DNA of 64,000 nt from Photobacterium sp. CCB-ST2H9 (GTDB lineage Bacteria > Pseudomonadota > Gammaproteobacteria > Enterobacterales > Vibrionaceae). This document shows, piece after piece, positions 25,084 to 34,939 of this stretch. Location of the stretch: contig NZ_CP100425.1 in assembly GCF_023151555.2 (NCBI RefSeq), positions 496,001-560,000 of the forward strand, in the 5' to 3' direction. Under the pieces are notes generated by a model that was given only the letters and a program-made list of their open reading frames with translations, did no database searches and was not told the origin of the DNA. Position 1 is the stretch's first letter. Every line of letters begins with the position of its first letter. The position numbers and the translations under genes are program-made.

Positions 25084-25791
25084 TTAACTGTAATTCCGGG
25101 CGCCAAAAATTGCGGTGCCGATCCGGACCATAGTGCTGCCGGCTGCAACTGCGGCTTCCATATCGCCGCTCATGCCCATCGACAGAGTATCCAGGGTTGT
25201 TTCGGGCAACTGTTGTTGCAGTCTGTCCCGGGCCTGAGCCAGTGACGCAAAGGCGCTGAGCTGGCTGTTATAGTCGTCTGCTTTTTCCGGGATCGACATC
25301 AGGCCACGTAACTCGAGGTTGGGCAGTGAGACAATTTCGGCAGCCAGTGCGGCTAATTCGTCAAATTCCACGCCGGATTTCGAGGCTTCGCCGCTGGTAT
25401 TAACCTGCAGCAGGATTTTCAGCGGCGGCAGATTGTCCGGGCGCTGCTCACTGAGGCGGCGGGCAATTTTGGCGCGGTCGACCGAATGAACCCAGTCGAA
25501 GTGCTCTGCAACGGGCCGGGTTTTGTTGGACTGAATCGGACCGATAAAGTGCCAGCTCAGGGCCAGATCCGGTTTGGTGGCAGCAAAGTGCTGGATCTTA
25601 TCCACGCCTTCCTGCACATAGTTTTCACCGAATGCCAGCTGTCCGGCAGCGATGGCTTCGGAAATGGCGCTGACCGGTTTGGTTTTACTCACTGCCAGCA
25701 GTTGTACGGAATCCGCGCAGCGCCCGCATTTCTCACAGGCCTCGCAGATCTCCTGAGTGACCTTTGTAATGTTTTGTCTGATACTACTCAT
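25084..25791 (-). CDS. yggS: PLP homeostasis protein YggS
   Basis: A 235-residue alanine-racemase-like TIM-barrel protein that carries pyridoxal phosphate without known enzyme activity and keeps vitamin B6 and amino-acid pools balanced. The PLP lysine is K36 in AVSKTKP; FGENYVQE, WHFIGPIQSNK and SMGMSGDMEAA are typical. It reads away from pilT; only 23 bases separate the two start codons, so their promoters must lie within each other's coding regions. Confidence 0.95.
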   Translation of the reverse strand: MSSIRQNITKVTQEICEACEKCGRCADSVQLLAVSKTKPVSAISEAIAAGQLAFGENYVQEGVDKIQHFAATKPDLALSWHFIGPIQSNKTRPVAEHFDWVHSVDRAKIARRLSEQRPDNLPPLKILLQVNTSGEASKSGVEFDELAALAAEIVSLPNLELRGLMSIPEKADDYNSQLSAFASLAQARDRLQQQLPETTLDTLSMGMSGDMEAAVAAGSTMVRIGTAIFGARNYS

Positions 25792-25814
25792 AATTGATTC
25801 TTAGGGGAAAATAT

Positions 25815-26849
25815 ATGGATATCACCGAGCTACTGGACTTTAGTGTAAAGCATAATGCCTCCGATCTGCACCTCTCTGCGGGGGTATCGCCGATGATCCG
25901 GGTGGACGGTGATGTCAGAGCGCTCAGTATCCCGCCTTTCAGCCATGAAACGGTGCACCGGCTGATTACAGATATTATGGATGATGCGCAGCGCCGGGAA
26001 TTTGAAGAGCACCTCGAAGTTGATTTTTCTTTTGCTCTGCCGGATGTCGGACGTTTCCGGGTCAATGCCTTTCAGCAGTCCCGGGGCTGCGCTGCAGTTT
26101 TCCGTTCAATTCCGGTGACGGTTCCGTCACTGGAATCGCTGGGTGTTCCTGAAGTGTTTTATCAGATTGCCAGGAGCCAGCGCGGCCTGGTACTGGTCAC
26201 CGGGGCCACGGGTTCGGGCAAGTCCACCACGATTGCGGCGCTGGTGGATCACATAAATTCTCTTTCCCACCGTCATATCCTGACGATTGAGGATCCGATC
26301 GAGTTTATCCATGAAAGCAAACGCTGTCTGATCAATCAGCGCGAAGTCCATCGGGACACCCACAGTTTTCAGAATGCCCTGCGTTCGGCGTTGCGGGAAG
26401 ATCCGGATGTCATTATGGTCGGCGAGCTGCGCGATCAGGAAACCATCCGGCTTGCGCTGACGGCCGCTGAAACCGGCCATCTGGTGCTGGGCACTCTGCA
26501 TACCAGCTCGGCGGCGAAAGCGATCGATCGCATCATTGATGTCTTCCCCGGGAATGACAAAGCGATGGTCCGTTCCATGCTGTCGGAATCGCTGCGGGCG
26601 GTGATTGCACAGTCGCTGCTGAAATGTCCTGCTGGCGGCAGGGTCGCGGCTTATGAAATCATGCTGGCGACGCCGGCGATCCGTAACCTGATCCGGGAAG
26701 ACAAAGTCGCGCAGATGTATTCGATGATCCAGACCGGTGCCGGTCTGGGAATGCAGACCATGGAGCAGGCTGTCAACCGGCTGCTGGCACAGGGGCTGGT
26801 GGAACCCGATGAAGTGCTCCGGGTGACCGAGCGGACTCAGGGGCTGTAA
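25815..26849 (+). CDS. pilT: Type IV pilus retraction ATPase PilT
   Basis: A 344-residue hexameric ATPase that drives retraction of type IV pili (twitching, DNA uptake). Walker A GATGSGKST at 130-138, Asp-box LTIEDPIEF, Walker B VGELRD with E204, and the His box TAAETGHLVLGTLHT are all intact. ATG 25815 has AGGGG 9 bases upstream and gives the usual MDITELL start; the ATG at 25794 is not needed. It is followed after 14 bases by pilU. Confidence 0.96.
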   Translation: MDITELLDFSVKHNASDLHLSAGVSPMIRVDGDVRALSIPPFSHETVHRLITDIMDDAQRREFEEHLEVDFSFALPDVGRFRVNAFQQSRGCAAVFRSIPVTVPSLESLGVPEVFYQIARSQRGLVLVTGATGSGKSTTIAALVDHINSLSHRHILTIEDPIEFIHESKRCLINQREVHRDTHSFQNALRSALREDPDVIMVGELRDQETIRLALTAAETGHLVLGTLHTSSAAKAIDRIIDVFPGNDKAMVRSMLSESLRAVIAQSLLKCPAGGRVAAYEIMLATPAIRNLIREDKVAQMYSMIQTGAGLGMQTMEQAVNRLLAQGLVEPDEVLRVTERTQGL

Positions 26850-26863
26850 GACAGGATAGACTT

Positions 26864-27973
26864 ATGGAACTTGCAAGCATTCTGGCACAAATGGCGGCGG
26901 ATCAGGCATCGGATCTGTATCTCACGGTTTCTGCACCCTGCCAGTTGAAAATCAACGGTCAGCTGAGTGCTGTCGGGCCTAGCCTGACTGTTGATGAAGT
27001 TGAGCGTTTGTGTCAGCAGGCCATGTCAGCCAGTCAATGGCAGACGTTTGTGGCCACGAAAGAAGCTAATTTTGCACTGGTCCGGGAAGGGCATCGTTTC
27101 CGTATCAGTGCGTTCTGGCAGCGGGAACAGCCGGGCATGGTAATCCGGCGTATCGAGAGCATGATTCCGGATGTCGACGCTCTGACCCTGCCGGAGCCGA
27201 TGAAAGCGATGGCGCTGGCCAAGCGCGGACTAGTGCTGGTGGTCGGGGCAACGGGTTCGGGAAAATCAACTTCAATGGCTGCGCTGACCGGTTACAGAAA
27301 CCGGAACCGCAGCGGACATATTCTGACCGTCGAAGATCCGATTGAATTTATTCATCAGCACGACCGTTGTATCGTGACCCAGCGTGAAGTCGGACTGGAT
27401 ACCGAAAGCTATGAAGTCGCCCTGAAAAACTCCCTGCGGCAGGCGCCGGATATGATCCTGATCGGTGAGATCCGAAACCAGGAAACCATGGAATATGCCC
27501 TGAACTTTGCAGAAACCGGCCATCTTTGCATGGCAACTCTGCATGCAAACAATGCCAATCAGGCACTGGAGCGGATCCTGCATCTGGTGCCCAGGGAACG
27601 GCGGGAGCAGTTGTTGTTCGATTTATCCCTGAATCTGAAAGGGATCCTGGCGCAGCAGTTGATCCCGGACAGTCACGGCGCCGGGCGTCATGCTGCCTTT
27701 GAGCTGATGATCAATACCCCCAGAATTTCGGATCTGATCCGAAGAAATGCCCTGCATGAGCTGAAAGAAACGATGGCCAAAGGAAAAGAGCAGGGCATGC
27801 AGACTTTAGATCAGTCTTTGTATGCATTGTATCAGGCCGGAAAGATCAGTGAAGCGGACGCTTTGGCCCATGCCGATTCTGCCAATGATGTCCGGTTGAT
27901 GATCAAACTGGGTCAGTCCGGTCAGACCGCATCCGGGCATAGTCTGGCGGGAGTCTCCATTCGTTTTGACTGA
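26864..27973 (+). CDS. pilU: PilT-dependent retraction ATPase PilU
   Basis: A 369-residue paralogue of PilT that assists retraction under load. It keeps Walker A GATGSGKST, TVEDPIEFIH, IGEIRNQETM and ETGHLCMATLHANNA. Its C-terminal tail is longer than in PilT and ends with GVSIRFD, as in other PilU proteins. It shares a transcript with pilT. Confidence 0.95.
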   Translation: MELASILAQMAADQASDLYLTVSAPCQLKINGQLSAVGPSLTVDEVERLCQQAMSASQWQTFVATKEANFALVREGHRFRISAFWQREQPGMVIRRIESMIPDVDALTLPEPMKAMALAKRGLVLVVGATGSGKSTSMAALTGYRNRNRSGHILTVEDPIEFIHQHDRCIVTQREVGLDTESYEVALKNSLRQAPDMILIGEIRNQETMEYALNFAETGHLCMATLHANNANQALERILHLVPRERREQLLFDLSLNLKGILAQQLIPDSHGAGRHAAFELMINTPRISDLIRRNALHELKETMAKGKEQGMQTLDQSLYALYQAGKISEADALAHADSANDVRLMIKLGQSGQTASGHSLAGVSIRFD

Positions 27974-28000
27974 GAGCCGGCAATGTACAAGCGGCTCCCT

Positions 28001-28055
28001 GTACAGCTTATTCAGTTTTGGGGCACCCATGATCCCAAAGCTGATCAGGCTACAG
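28001..28055 (+). repeat. Palindromic intergenic repeat, copy 1
   Basis: GTACAGCTTATTCAG, TTTTGGGGCACCCATG, ATCCCAAAGC and a trailing CTGATCAGGC form a ~50-base unit with a central imperfect stem (TTTGGG/CCCAAA). It lies 28 bases after pilU. Copies at 29574-29630 and, reversed, at 40219-40269 share the order of elements. Confidence 0.65.
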
Positions 28056-28185
28056 ACATCGGCTTTTGCTGACATCATTGTTAATTATTTGTGATCGCAT
28101 CGTTGATTTCAAAATAACCATCTTGAGCGCGAAGTGTTCTCTCTTTATATGTATATACAAATAACATGGAGAGGGAGTCAATCAA

Positions 28186-29502
28186 ATGGAACAATCACAG
28201 GCCCGTGCCGGGATATCGGATACCCTGGCGCGATTCCGGTTGCTGGTACTCAGCGCTGTCGGAATCTTTTTCTTTTTCATTCCAGTCACCCTGAACGGAA
28301 AGTCGACCATTCCGCTGGATCACCTGGTCAGCCAGATCAAAGGGTGGCTGGGCAGCGGCGTAGCCTGGTATGCACTGGGCATGATTGTCGTGGGTGCCAT
28401 TTATCCGTTTGTGACCGGTCAGTGGTCGAAAAGTCTGACGGATAAAATATTCTCAGTGCTGAAAGTTCTGGGGGCTGCAGCCGCGCTGATGGCGGTGACC
28501 GGAGCAGGCCCTGAGTTTCTGCACAGTAAAGATATGCTGCCGTTTCTTTTCGAGAAGCTGGTGATCTCGGTCGGACTGATTGTGCCTGTCGGGGCTGTGT
28601 TTCTGTCTTTTCTGGTCAGTTACGGCTTGCTGGAGCTGATTGGCATTCTGGTGCAGCCGGTGATGCGGCCGATCTGGCGGACACCGGGCCGTTCAGCGAT
28701 TGATGCGGTTGCTTCCTTCGTCGGCAGCTATTCGCTGGGATTGCTGATCACGAATCGTGTATACAAATCAGGCCAGTATTCGGCGAAAGAAGCGGCGATC
28801 ATTGCGACGGGGTTCTCGACAGTTTCAGCCACCTTTATGATCATTGTGGCGAAGACGCTGGATCTGATGGCGGTATGGAACCTGTATTTCTGGGGGACGC
28901 TGGTGATCACCTTCATCGTCACGGCAATCACTGTGCGGTTACCGCCACTCCGGGGTATGGATGAGTCGGTTCGTGATCCGGAACCGGAAGCCGGGCGAGA
29001 CGGGCGTCTGCAGACGGCGTATCAAACCGGGATGGATGTGGCGCGCCAGGCGCCGGCACTGGGGAGCAGCATGCTGTCGACCATCAAAGATGGTTTGCTG
29101 ATGACGATTGCCATTCTGCCGTCCATTATGTCGGTGGGTCTGATTGGCCTGCTGGTTGCCAAGTACACCCCGGTTTTTGACTGGCTGGGTTACCTGTTTT
29201 ATCCGTTCACCGCGATTTGGGGGATTGAGGGCGCGAAAGCGCTGGCGCAGGCTTCTGCATCCGGGCTGGCGGAGATGTTCCTGCCGGCACTCTTACTGCG
29301 TGAAGCGGATATGGTGGTTCGCATGGCGGCGGCGGTGGTTTGTGTGTCCAGTGTCCTGTTCTTCTCAGCCTCAATTCCATGCATCCTGTCGACTTCGATT
29401 CCGCTGAGTGTGGGGCGTCTGGTCGTGGTCTGGTTTATCCGCACGGCACTCAGTCTGCTGCTGGCGATTCCGTTTGCTCTTTTGGTGGCTGGACAGATGT
29501 AG
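28186..29502 (+). CDS. YjiH family inner-membrane protein (Gate/nucleoside-recognition fold)
   Basis: A 438-residue integral membrane protein with roughly nine to eleven hydrophobic helices. It matches the YjiH-type family of proteins with Gate (nucleoside recognition) domains: a helix-rich first half with FVGSYSLGLLITNRVY, a cytoplasmic loop rich in charged residues at about 255-300, and a second half with GVEGAKALAQ-like EGAKALAQASASGLAEMFLPALL. The transported compound is unknown. GGAGAGGG-type sequence precedes the start. It is monocistronic, with a terminator after it. Confidence 0.8.
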   Translation: MEQSQARAGISDTLARFRLLVLSAVGIFFFFIPVTLNGKSTIPLDHLVSQIKGWLGSGVAWYALGMIVVGAIYPFVTGQWSKSLTDKIFSVLKVLGAAAALMAVTGAGPEFLHSKDMLPFLFEKLVISVGLIVPVGAVFLSFLVSYGLLELIGILVQPVMRPIWRTPGRSAIDAVASFVGSYSLGLLITNRVYKSGQYSAKEAAIIATGFSTVSATFMIIVAKTLDLMAVWNLYFWGTLVITFIVTAITVRLPPLRGMDESVRDPEPEAGRDGRLQTAYQTGMDVARQAPALGSSMLSTIKDGLLMTIAILPSIMSVGLIGLLVAKYTPVFDWLGYLFYPFTAIWGIEGAKALAQASASGLAEMFLPALLLREADMVVRMAAAVVCVSSVLFFSASIPCILSTSIPLSVGRLVVVWFIRTALSLLLAIPFALLVAGQM

Positions 29503-29525
29503 CGCGGCAAGTGCATCTGTAACAA

Positions 29526-29560
29526 AAACAGCCCCGGTACACATGTGTCCGGGGCTGTTT
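29526..29560 (+). terminator. Rho-independent terminator after the YjiH-like gene
   Basis: AAACAGCCCCGG and CCGGGGCTGTTT form a perfect 12-pair stem; the loop contains the palindrome ACACATGTGT. It lies 23 bases after the stop codon. Confidence 0.85.
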
Positions 29561-29573
29561 CGATTCGGGGGTT

Positions 29574-29630
29574 GTGCAGCTTTCAGTGCTTTGGGTCACC
29601 CATGATCCAAAAGCCTTCAGGGCTGTACAG
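29574..29630 (+). repeat. Palindromic intergenic repeat, copy 2
   Basis: GTGCAGCTTTCAGTG, CTTTGGGTCACCCATG, ATCCAAAAGC, then CTTCAGGGCTGTACAG. The same order of elements as copy 1, between the YjiH-like gene terminator and the ruvX stop. Confidence 0.65.
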
Positions 29631-29650
29631 AGAAAATCAGTACAAGCCGA

Positions 29651-30079
29651 TTACCCGTATTGCTGTTCAAACCAGCTTTCTAAGATGACAACCGCGGACT
29701 GAGAGTCTACATTGCCTTTGCTCAGAGAGCGGTAGCCACCCCGGGCAAACAGATCCGAACGGGCTTCCACTGTGCTCAGGCGTTCATCGTGCAGCTCAAC
29801 CTGGCAACCGAACCGGCCATGCAGGCGGTTGGCAAATTTACGGGCGCGCGGGGTGATGCTGTCCAGCTCTTCACCATATACGTCCAGCGGCAGACCCACG
29901 ACCACCAGATCCGGCTGCCATTCCTTGAGCAGTTTTTCAATGGCTTCCCAGCTCGGGATACCGTCATTGGCTTTCAGCGCGGCAAGCGGATTGGCCGTGC
30001 CCGTCAGCTCCTGGCCGATCGCGGCGCCAATGCTTTTCACGCCATAGTCAAAGGCGAGTACGGTGCGTGATGTGCTCAT
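29651..30079 (-). CDS. ruvX: RuvX/YqgF family RNase H-fold protein (pre-16S rRNA nuclease)
   Basis: A 142-residue protein with a Holliday-junction-resolvase-like RNase H fold, known as YqgF and implicated in 16S rRNA 5'-end maturation. Typical segments: [14 protein letters not shown] (first catalytic Asp), [12 protein letters not shown] and [10 protein letters not shown]. Its start overlaps the yqgE stop by four bases, giving the conserved yqgE-ruvX pair. Confidence 0.95.
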   Translation of the reverse strand: MSTSRTVLAFDYGVKSIGAAIGQELTGTANPLAALKANDGIPSWEAIEKLLKEWQPDLVVVGLPLDVYGEELDSITPRARKFANRLHGRFGCQVELHDERLSTVEARSDLFARGGYRSLSKGNVDSQSAVVILESWFEQQYG

Positions 30080-30639
30080 GAATGTCCTACTTCTGTCGAT
30101 AAATTGGCTGAATGAATGCCCAGTTTGGCGACGGCTTTTTCCCAGCGCTCACTGATTGGGGTTTCGAAAACCACTTCCGGGTCTGCTTCCATGGTCAGCC
30201 AGCTGTTTTCAGCCAGCTCCTGCTCGAGTTGTCCGGCCGTCCAGCCGGCATAGCCCAGGGCGACCAGAAACTGACTCGGTTCATCCTTCGTTCCCAAAAG
30301 CGGCAGAATATCTTTGGACGTGGTCATTTTGAGCTCATCAGTCAGATCCAGACTGGAGCTGTAATTCGCTTTGCTGTTATGCAGCACAAACCCGCGGTCG
30401 CCAGCTACCGGGCCACCGATCATCACAGGTTTTTTCAGGCTGTCCGGATGCGCCAGCGGCAGCTCACGCTCCACTTCGATCTGTTCCAGCATGCTGCCGA
30501 CCGACACATCAATCGGCAGGTTGATGACAATACCCATGGCACCTTCGTCGTTGTGCTCGCACACATAGACCACACTGCGTTTGAAGTGTGGATCCTGCAG
30601 ACTGGGCATGGCCACCAGAAAATGATTGGTGAGATTCAT
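30076..30639 (-). CDS. yqgE: YqgE/AlgH family protein
   Basis: A 187-residue DUF179 protein of unknown biochemical role (called AlgH in Pseudomonas). Starts [29 protein letters not shown], the family's opening; HPVYVGGPV-like [14 protein letters not shown] and [13 protein letters not shown] are present. Two adjacent ATGs exist (30642 and 30639); the second gives the standard MNL start. AAGGA lies upstream. Confidence 0.94.
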   Translation of the reverse strand: MNLTNHFLVAMPSLQDPHFKRSVVYVCEHNDEGAMGIVINLPIDVSVGSMLEQIEVERELPLAHPDSLKKPVMIGGPVAGDRGFVLHNSKANYSSSLDLTDELKMTTSKDILPLLGTKDEPSQFLVALGYAGWTAGQLEQELAENSWLTMEADPEVVFETPISERWEKAVAKLGIHSANLSTEVGHS

Positions 30640-30782
30640 CATTCAGTCCTTACAACAAGCGCTCATAGTTACAGTATGAGGACTATTTGGCTTAAATGGT
30701 ATGTCTGGCCGAGGTGTTGTCAGAAGTCTCAAGCGAATCCTTGGTCATATATTTGACAACACACTCAGGCACAGTGTTCCGG

Positions 30783-31733
30783 TTAAGCGTCTTTCAGACG
30801 ACGTTCAATGGCATCCATCAGTTTTCCGGTGATGGAGATATCGTAAGCGGCTTCGATTTCGCGGATACAGGTCGGGCTGGTGACATTAATTTCTGTCAGT
30901 TTGTCGCCAATCACATCCAGACCCACAAAAATCAGGCCTTTTTCTTTCAGGACCGGCGCCACGGCTTCAGCAATCTGACGGTCTGTGTCACTCAGCGGGC
31001 GGGGTTCGCCACGACCACCGGCAGCCAGGTTACCGCGGGTTTCACCTTCTGCCGGAATCCGGGCCAGACAGTAAGGCATTGGTTCACCGTCAACCACCAG
31101 AATTCGCTTGTCCCCGTTGCTGATGTCCGGCACGAATGTCTGGGCCATGCAGTAGAACTGGCCGTGGTTGGTCAGGGCTTCGATGATCACCGACAGGTTC
31201 GGATCCCCTTGTTTGACACGGAAAATCGAAGAGCCGCCCATGCCATCCAGTGGTTTCAGGATCATATCGCCATGCGTTTCATAGAACGCACGGATCTTGT
31301 CATCGCGCCGGGTGACGAGCGTCGTCGGTGTCAGCTCCGGGAACCAGGCGGTAAACAGCTTTTCGTTACAGTCACGCAGGCTTTGTGGTTTGTTGACGAT
31401 CAGTGTGCCTTGTTCTTCTGCGCGCTCCAGAATATAGGTGGCGTAGATGTATTCGGTGTCGAATGGCGGGTCTTTTCGCATCAGGACCGCATCCAGGTCG
31501 CTCAGGGCAATTTCCTGATCGCCATGGAAGGTGAACCAGTCGTTTGGATCTTCTTTCAGGGTGACGATTCGGGTGCGTGCCAGCGCTTTCCCCTGTTCCA
31601 GTGACAGGTCGGCCATTTCCATGTAGTGGATTTCCCAGCCACGGCGCTGCGCTTCCAGCATCATCGCAAAACTGGAATCTTTCTTGATGTTAATGGACTG
31701 GATGGGATCCATCACAATACCCAATTTGATCAT
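30783..31733 (-). CDS. gshB: Glutathione synthetase
   Basis: A 316-residue ATP-grasp ligase joining gamma-glutamylcysteine and glycine, the second step of glutathione synthesis. It starts KLGIVMDPI and contains MRKDPPFDTEYIYATYILE, LKPLDGMGGSSIFRV and NVTSPTCIREIE, all diagnostic. AAGGAG lies 6 bases before the start. Fourteen bases after rsmE, so the two are co-transcribed. Confidence 0.97.
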   Translation of the reverse strand: MIKLGIVMDPIQSINIKKDSSFAMMLEAQRRGWEIHYMEMADLSLEQGKALARTRIVTLKEDPNDWFTFHGDQEIALSDLDAVLMRKDPPFDTEYIYATYILERAEEQGTLIVNKPQSLRDCNEKLFTAWFPELTPTTLVTRRDDKIRAFYETHGDMILKPLDGMGGSSIFRVKQGDPNLSVIIEALTNHGQFYCMAQTFVPDISNGDKRILVVDGEPMPYCLARIPAEGETRGNLAAGGRGEPRPLSDTDRQIAEAVAPVLKEKGLIFVGLDVIGDKLTEINVTSPTCIREIEAAYDISITGKLMDAIERRLKDA

Positions 31734-31747
31734 GTGTTTCTCCTTGG

Positions 31748-32479
31748 TTAGCCGAGATCGCCAAAGCGAACCTGTAGCGCAGTCATTGCCGTCATGGCGG
31801 CGGTTTCGGTTCTGAGGACCCGCGGGCCCAGCAGCACTTCGCTGAACTGGTAGTTTTCGGTCATGCTGATTTCCTGCTCCGACAGACCGCCTTCCGGGCC
31901 AATCAGCAGACGAACACGGGAAACCGGGGCGGGCAGGGTATTAATGGAATATTGGGCTCTTGGGTGCAAATTCAACTTCAGGCCTTCAAATTCTTCCGCA
32001 CACCAATCTTCCAGTTTCATGATCGGGCGGATTTCCGGAACCACGTTGCGGCCGCACTGTTCACAGGCACTGATGGCGATCTTTTGCCACTGGGATAGTT
32101 TCTTATCAAATCTGTCCTGGCTTAGTTTGACGCCGCAGCGTTCAGAAATCAGCGGGGTAATGCTGCTGACACCCAGTTCAACGGACTTCTGGATAGTGAA
32201 TTCCATCTTCTCACCCCGGGATATGACCTGGCCCAGATGCAGTTCCAGCGGGGATTCCACATTGTTTTCACGGCGTTCGCTGATCTCAACTTCCACCCGC
32301 TTTTTACCGGCTTCGGTAATCACGGCCGGAAATTCAGCATTGCTGCCGTCAAACAGCAGGACGTCCTGACCTGGTTGCATGCGCATGACGCGGCCCACAT
32401 GATTGGCGGCGTCGTCACTTAATGTCACTTTTCCGCTTGCAGGCAGCGGTTCAGGATGGAAAATACGTGGCACTCTCAT
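31748..32479 (-). CDS. rsmE: 16S rRNA (uracil1498-N3)-methyltransferase
   Basis: A 243-residue SPOUT-class (trefoil-knot) methyltransferase that modifies U1498 of 16S rRNA. An N-terminal PUA-like domain ([17 protein letters not shown]) precedes the knot with [13 protein letters not shown] and [11 protein letters not shown]. First gene of the rsmE-gshB-yqgE-ruvX series, as in E. coli. Confidence 0.96.
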   Translation of the reverse strand: MRVPRIFHPEPLPASGKVTLSDDAANHVGRVMRMQPGQDVLLFDGSNAEFPAVITEAGKKRVEVEISERRENNVESPLELHLGQVISRGEKMEFTIQKSVELGVSSITPLISERCGVKLSQDRFDKKLSQWQKIAISACEQCGRNVVPEIRPIMKLEDWCAEEFEGLKLNLHPRAQYSINTLPAPVSRVRLLIGPEGGLSEQEISMTENYQFSEVLLGPRVLRTETAAMTAMTALQVRFGDLG

Positions 32480-32729
32480 ATTCGATTCATTGGCTGTGAA
32501 GATAATGTCTGGCGCCAGTATATCAATCTTGATGGCAATGTATCGAACATTGCTTGTGGCGGATTGAAAAACGACGACATTGCCGGTGATGGGCTATCCG
32601 GCACAGCCTGGAACTGAAATCCGGCTCAATGATAACGTTTCAGCTCAAAAATAAGGGAAGAAGTTAAGCAATCTATTGCACTTTCAATTAGATTGCTGGC
32701 GTGATTGCATTTGGGACACACAAAGAACA

Positions 32730-34046
32730 ATGTCAAAAAAACAAAAATTACAACGGCTGAGCATCATTGCGGCAGCCATGCTGGTCATTGCAGGCTGTGG
32801 CGGTAGTAAATCCGGGGACAGAAGCCTGAACCAGAGTGGCGATCCGCGCCTGGAAGATTTGCAGCCTTATCTGGCAGACAGCCTCTACGCACAATCTGCC
32901 ATAGACTGTGCCGTGATCTACAAACAGGGGCAGTCCTGTCAGATGCAGGACATCGCTCCGCTGGGGTATCAGACATCCGGCGATCTGACTCCGGATGATA
33001 TCGCCGGGCGATTACTGGTTTCACATTCGTGGATGGGGGACAGTTTCATGGATGTGGTCCGGGAATTACCGCAGGATGTATTGAATCTGTTTAAGCCGCT
33101 CAATGTCATTGTGCTGAGCTTTGAAGTTCGACCGTCTTTTTATCACAGCGCGACAGCCGGGATGTATATCGATCCGCGTTATCTGTGGCGGGATGTGGTG
33201 GAATGGAATGATATTTATCAGCAGGATGATTACCGGTCCGGTTTTTCAGACAGCCAGCGCTTTATTGCTTTGCAGCGTTATGTTGATCCGGCCAGCGGTG
33301 AATATGTGACTTACAGTAATACCTACAATGAGTTCAGCAACGCCTGGCGATCGGCTGCTGAAATCAAACCGGGGTTGTTGCGGTTACTCACCCATGAACT
33401 GGCCCATGCCAATGACTTTCTGCCGCCGGAGCTGCTTAGCAGCCTGGATGCATCGACCAGTATTCTCACCAACATCAACCGGAATAAATCCAGTCAAATT
33501 CATCAGAGACTGAACCAGGACTATGCGCTTGAATCGGATGATTTGACTCAGGCTGCCAACAGCTATTTCGGCGGTTCATCGGTTCAGAAAATTTTGACGC
33601 CGGAACAGGCCGGGGCCGCATTTGAGCCTGACGGCGCCGCAGAATTCTATGGTTACTATACCGCAGAAGAAGATGTCGCCATGTTGTTTGAAGCCTACAT
33701 GATGTGGCGCGAGTATGGCGTGGTGTCGGATGTCGGCTTTACGACGGTACCGGCAAGGTCGGATTATAATTGCGATGATTTGATTCTCGGCTGGGGGCAG
33801 CGTAACCGGCTGGCGCAGGACGAGGTGGCTCCAAGGGCCAAGCTGGTGTCAGAAGCGATCTTACAGCAGAACCTGACAGCTGAGTTTGTGCCGATCACTT
33901 CTGCAACGCCGGTTGACTTACCTTACGGGGATGGCTGGTGTCAGTCCCGGACTGCTGTAATGTCAGCTCGGTTTGAACGGCTCTCAGGTGCTCAGCCAGC
34001 GATGGAGCATCACAGGCGGTATCAGGAAGAAATGCTTCGCGAGTGA
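32730..34046 (+). CDS. Putative zinc-metallopeptidase lipoprotein (unknown family)
   Basis: A 438-residue predicted lipoprotein; IAGC sets the lipidated Cys at residue 23. Residue 222-226 is HELAH inside LRLLTHELAHANDF, an HExxH zinc motif, and EED (313-315) with FEAYMMW (320-326) could supply a Glu ligand about 90 residues later, as in gluzincins. Four Cys residues in the mature part could form disulfides. I do not recognise a named family. The ATG at 32730 is preferred since it starts a normal signal peptide; a TTG at 32676 would add an unlikely N-terminus. It sits between rsmE and endA, which are neighbours in E. coli. Confidence 0.65.
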   Translation: MSKKQKLQRLSIIAAAMLVIAGCGGSKSGDRSLNQSGDPRLEDLQPYLADSLYAQSAIDCAVIYKQGQSCQMQDIAPLGYQTSGDLTPDDIAGRLLVSHSWMGDSFMDVVRELPQDVLNLFKPLNVIVLSFEVRPSFYHSATAGMYIDPRYLWRDVVEWNDIYQQDDYRSGFSDSQRFIALQRYVDPASGEYVTYSNTYNEFSNAWRSAAEIKPGLLRLLTHELAHANDFLPPELLSSLDASTSILTNINRNKSSQIHQRLNQDYALESDDLTQAANSYFGGSSVQKILTPEQAGAAFEPDGAAEFYGYYTAEEDVAMLFEAYMMWREYGVVSDVGFTTVPARSDYNCDDLILGWGQRNRLAQDEVAPRAKLVSEAILQQNLTAEFVPITSATPVDLPYGDGWCQSRTAVMSARFERLSGAQPAMEHHRRYQEEMLRE

Positions 34047-34060
34047 TTGTTGCTGGGCAG

Positions 34061-34095
34061 AAAAAGGACGGCTGAGCCGGAGAGCCCAGCCGTTG
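34061..34095 (-). terminator. Rho-independent terminator of endA
   Basis: On the minus strand ACGGCTG and CAGCCGT pair around a GC-rich, partly self-pairing loop; CCTTTTTC follows. Located just after the endA stop and between two converging genes. Confidence 0.65.
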
Positions 34096-34102
34096 TTCTG
34101 AA

Positions 34103-34822
34103 CTACAGACCAGCCTGCTGGCAGGCCTCCAGTACGAAGCGGTTATGCTGCTTCTGGATACCAGCGATGCGGCGGTCCCGTTCACATTCCCAGGCACTGA
34201 CCGGATAGGTCTTGTGCCAGGCCTGCATCAGCTGACGCTGGTTTTTGGCCAGCCGGAATCGGTATTCCTGCTCCATGTAGAGATAAGTTCGCGCAATGGC
34301 ACCTCGTGCGCGCTGCGGCGGATCAACCCGGCGGTTTTTGAAATCAACTTTGATGTCGCACTGGCCGTAGTTGGCTCCCTCATTGTCTTTCCATGGTGTA
34401 AAGCGGAAGTTCGAGCGGTCGCCGTTTACTTCGCCTATCGCCGGGGTCAGATTGTGCATGTCGGCTTCCATGCGGTTGAAGAGCGGATCTTTCCGGCAGT
34501 TCTTCCGGCCGCCGTCCTGCCAGCATTGTAACTGATGGCCAAACTGCCAGGCGGGGACCACATGTTCCCATTCGATGCGGCTGGCCCGCTTTGCCTGCTT
34601 CCGAACCTGATAGCCGCAGCTGTCCAGATCGGGAACACCTTTCTTGCCGTGCCAGTCAATCCGGCAGCCGCAGTAAAAACTTTCGTTGTGGTCCTGATAA
34701 ATCTTGACCAGTAACTTCTTGGCTTTGGCAAATGACTCAGGCGGGTTGGCATAGACAACCTGTGGGAGGAGGCTGAGGCTCAGCAGTGAGCCGGCCAGGA
34801 CCCATTTCAACTTGGTGAACAT
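34103..34822 (-). CDS. endA: Periplasmic deoxyribonuclease I (endonuclease I)
   Basis: A 239-residue secreted nuclease of the EndA/Vvn type (His-Me finger). Signal peptide ends near VYA. The catalytic part is [13 protein letters not shown] with the general-base His; RNDLFNL-type [27 protein letters not shown] completes the metal site. Eight Cys residues support disulfides, as in Vvn. In vibrios this enzyme (Dns/EndA) degrades extracellular DNA. It is last of the group next to the inserted LodAB-like pair. Confidence 0.95.
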   Translation of the reverse strand: MFTKLKWVLAGSLLSLSLLPQVVYANPPESFAKAKKLLVKIYQDHNESFYCGCRIDWHGKKGVPDLDSCGYQVRKQAKRASRIEWEHVVPAWQFGHQLQCWQDGGRKNCRKDPLFNRMEADMHNLTPAIGEVNGDRSNFRFTPWKDNEGANYGQCDIKVDFKNRRVDPPQRARGAIARTYLYMEQEYRFRLAKNQRQLMQAWHKTYPVSAWECERDRRIAGIQKQHNRFVLEACQQAGL

Positions 34823-34939
34823 GATACATCCGGTGACTGATATAAGGGATGATGATGTTATCAGTACCGAATTTATTTAGAAGTGTTTCACGTTATGTCT
34901 GTGTAAAACATCAAGATATTGAATTGGGTGCGGCAGACA

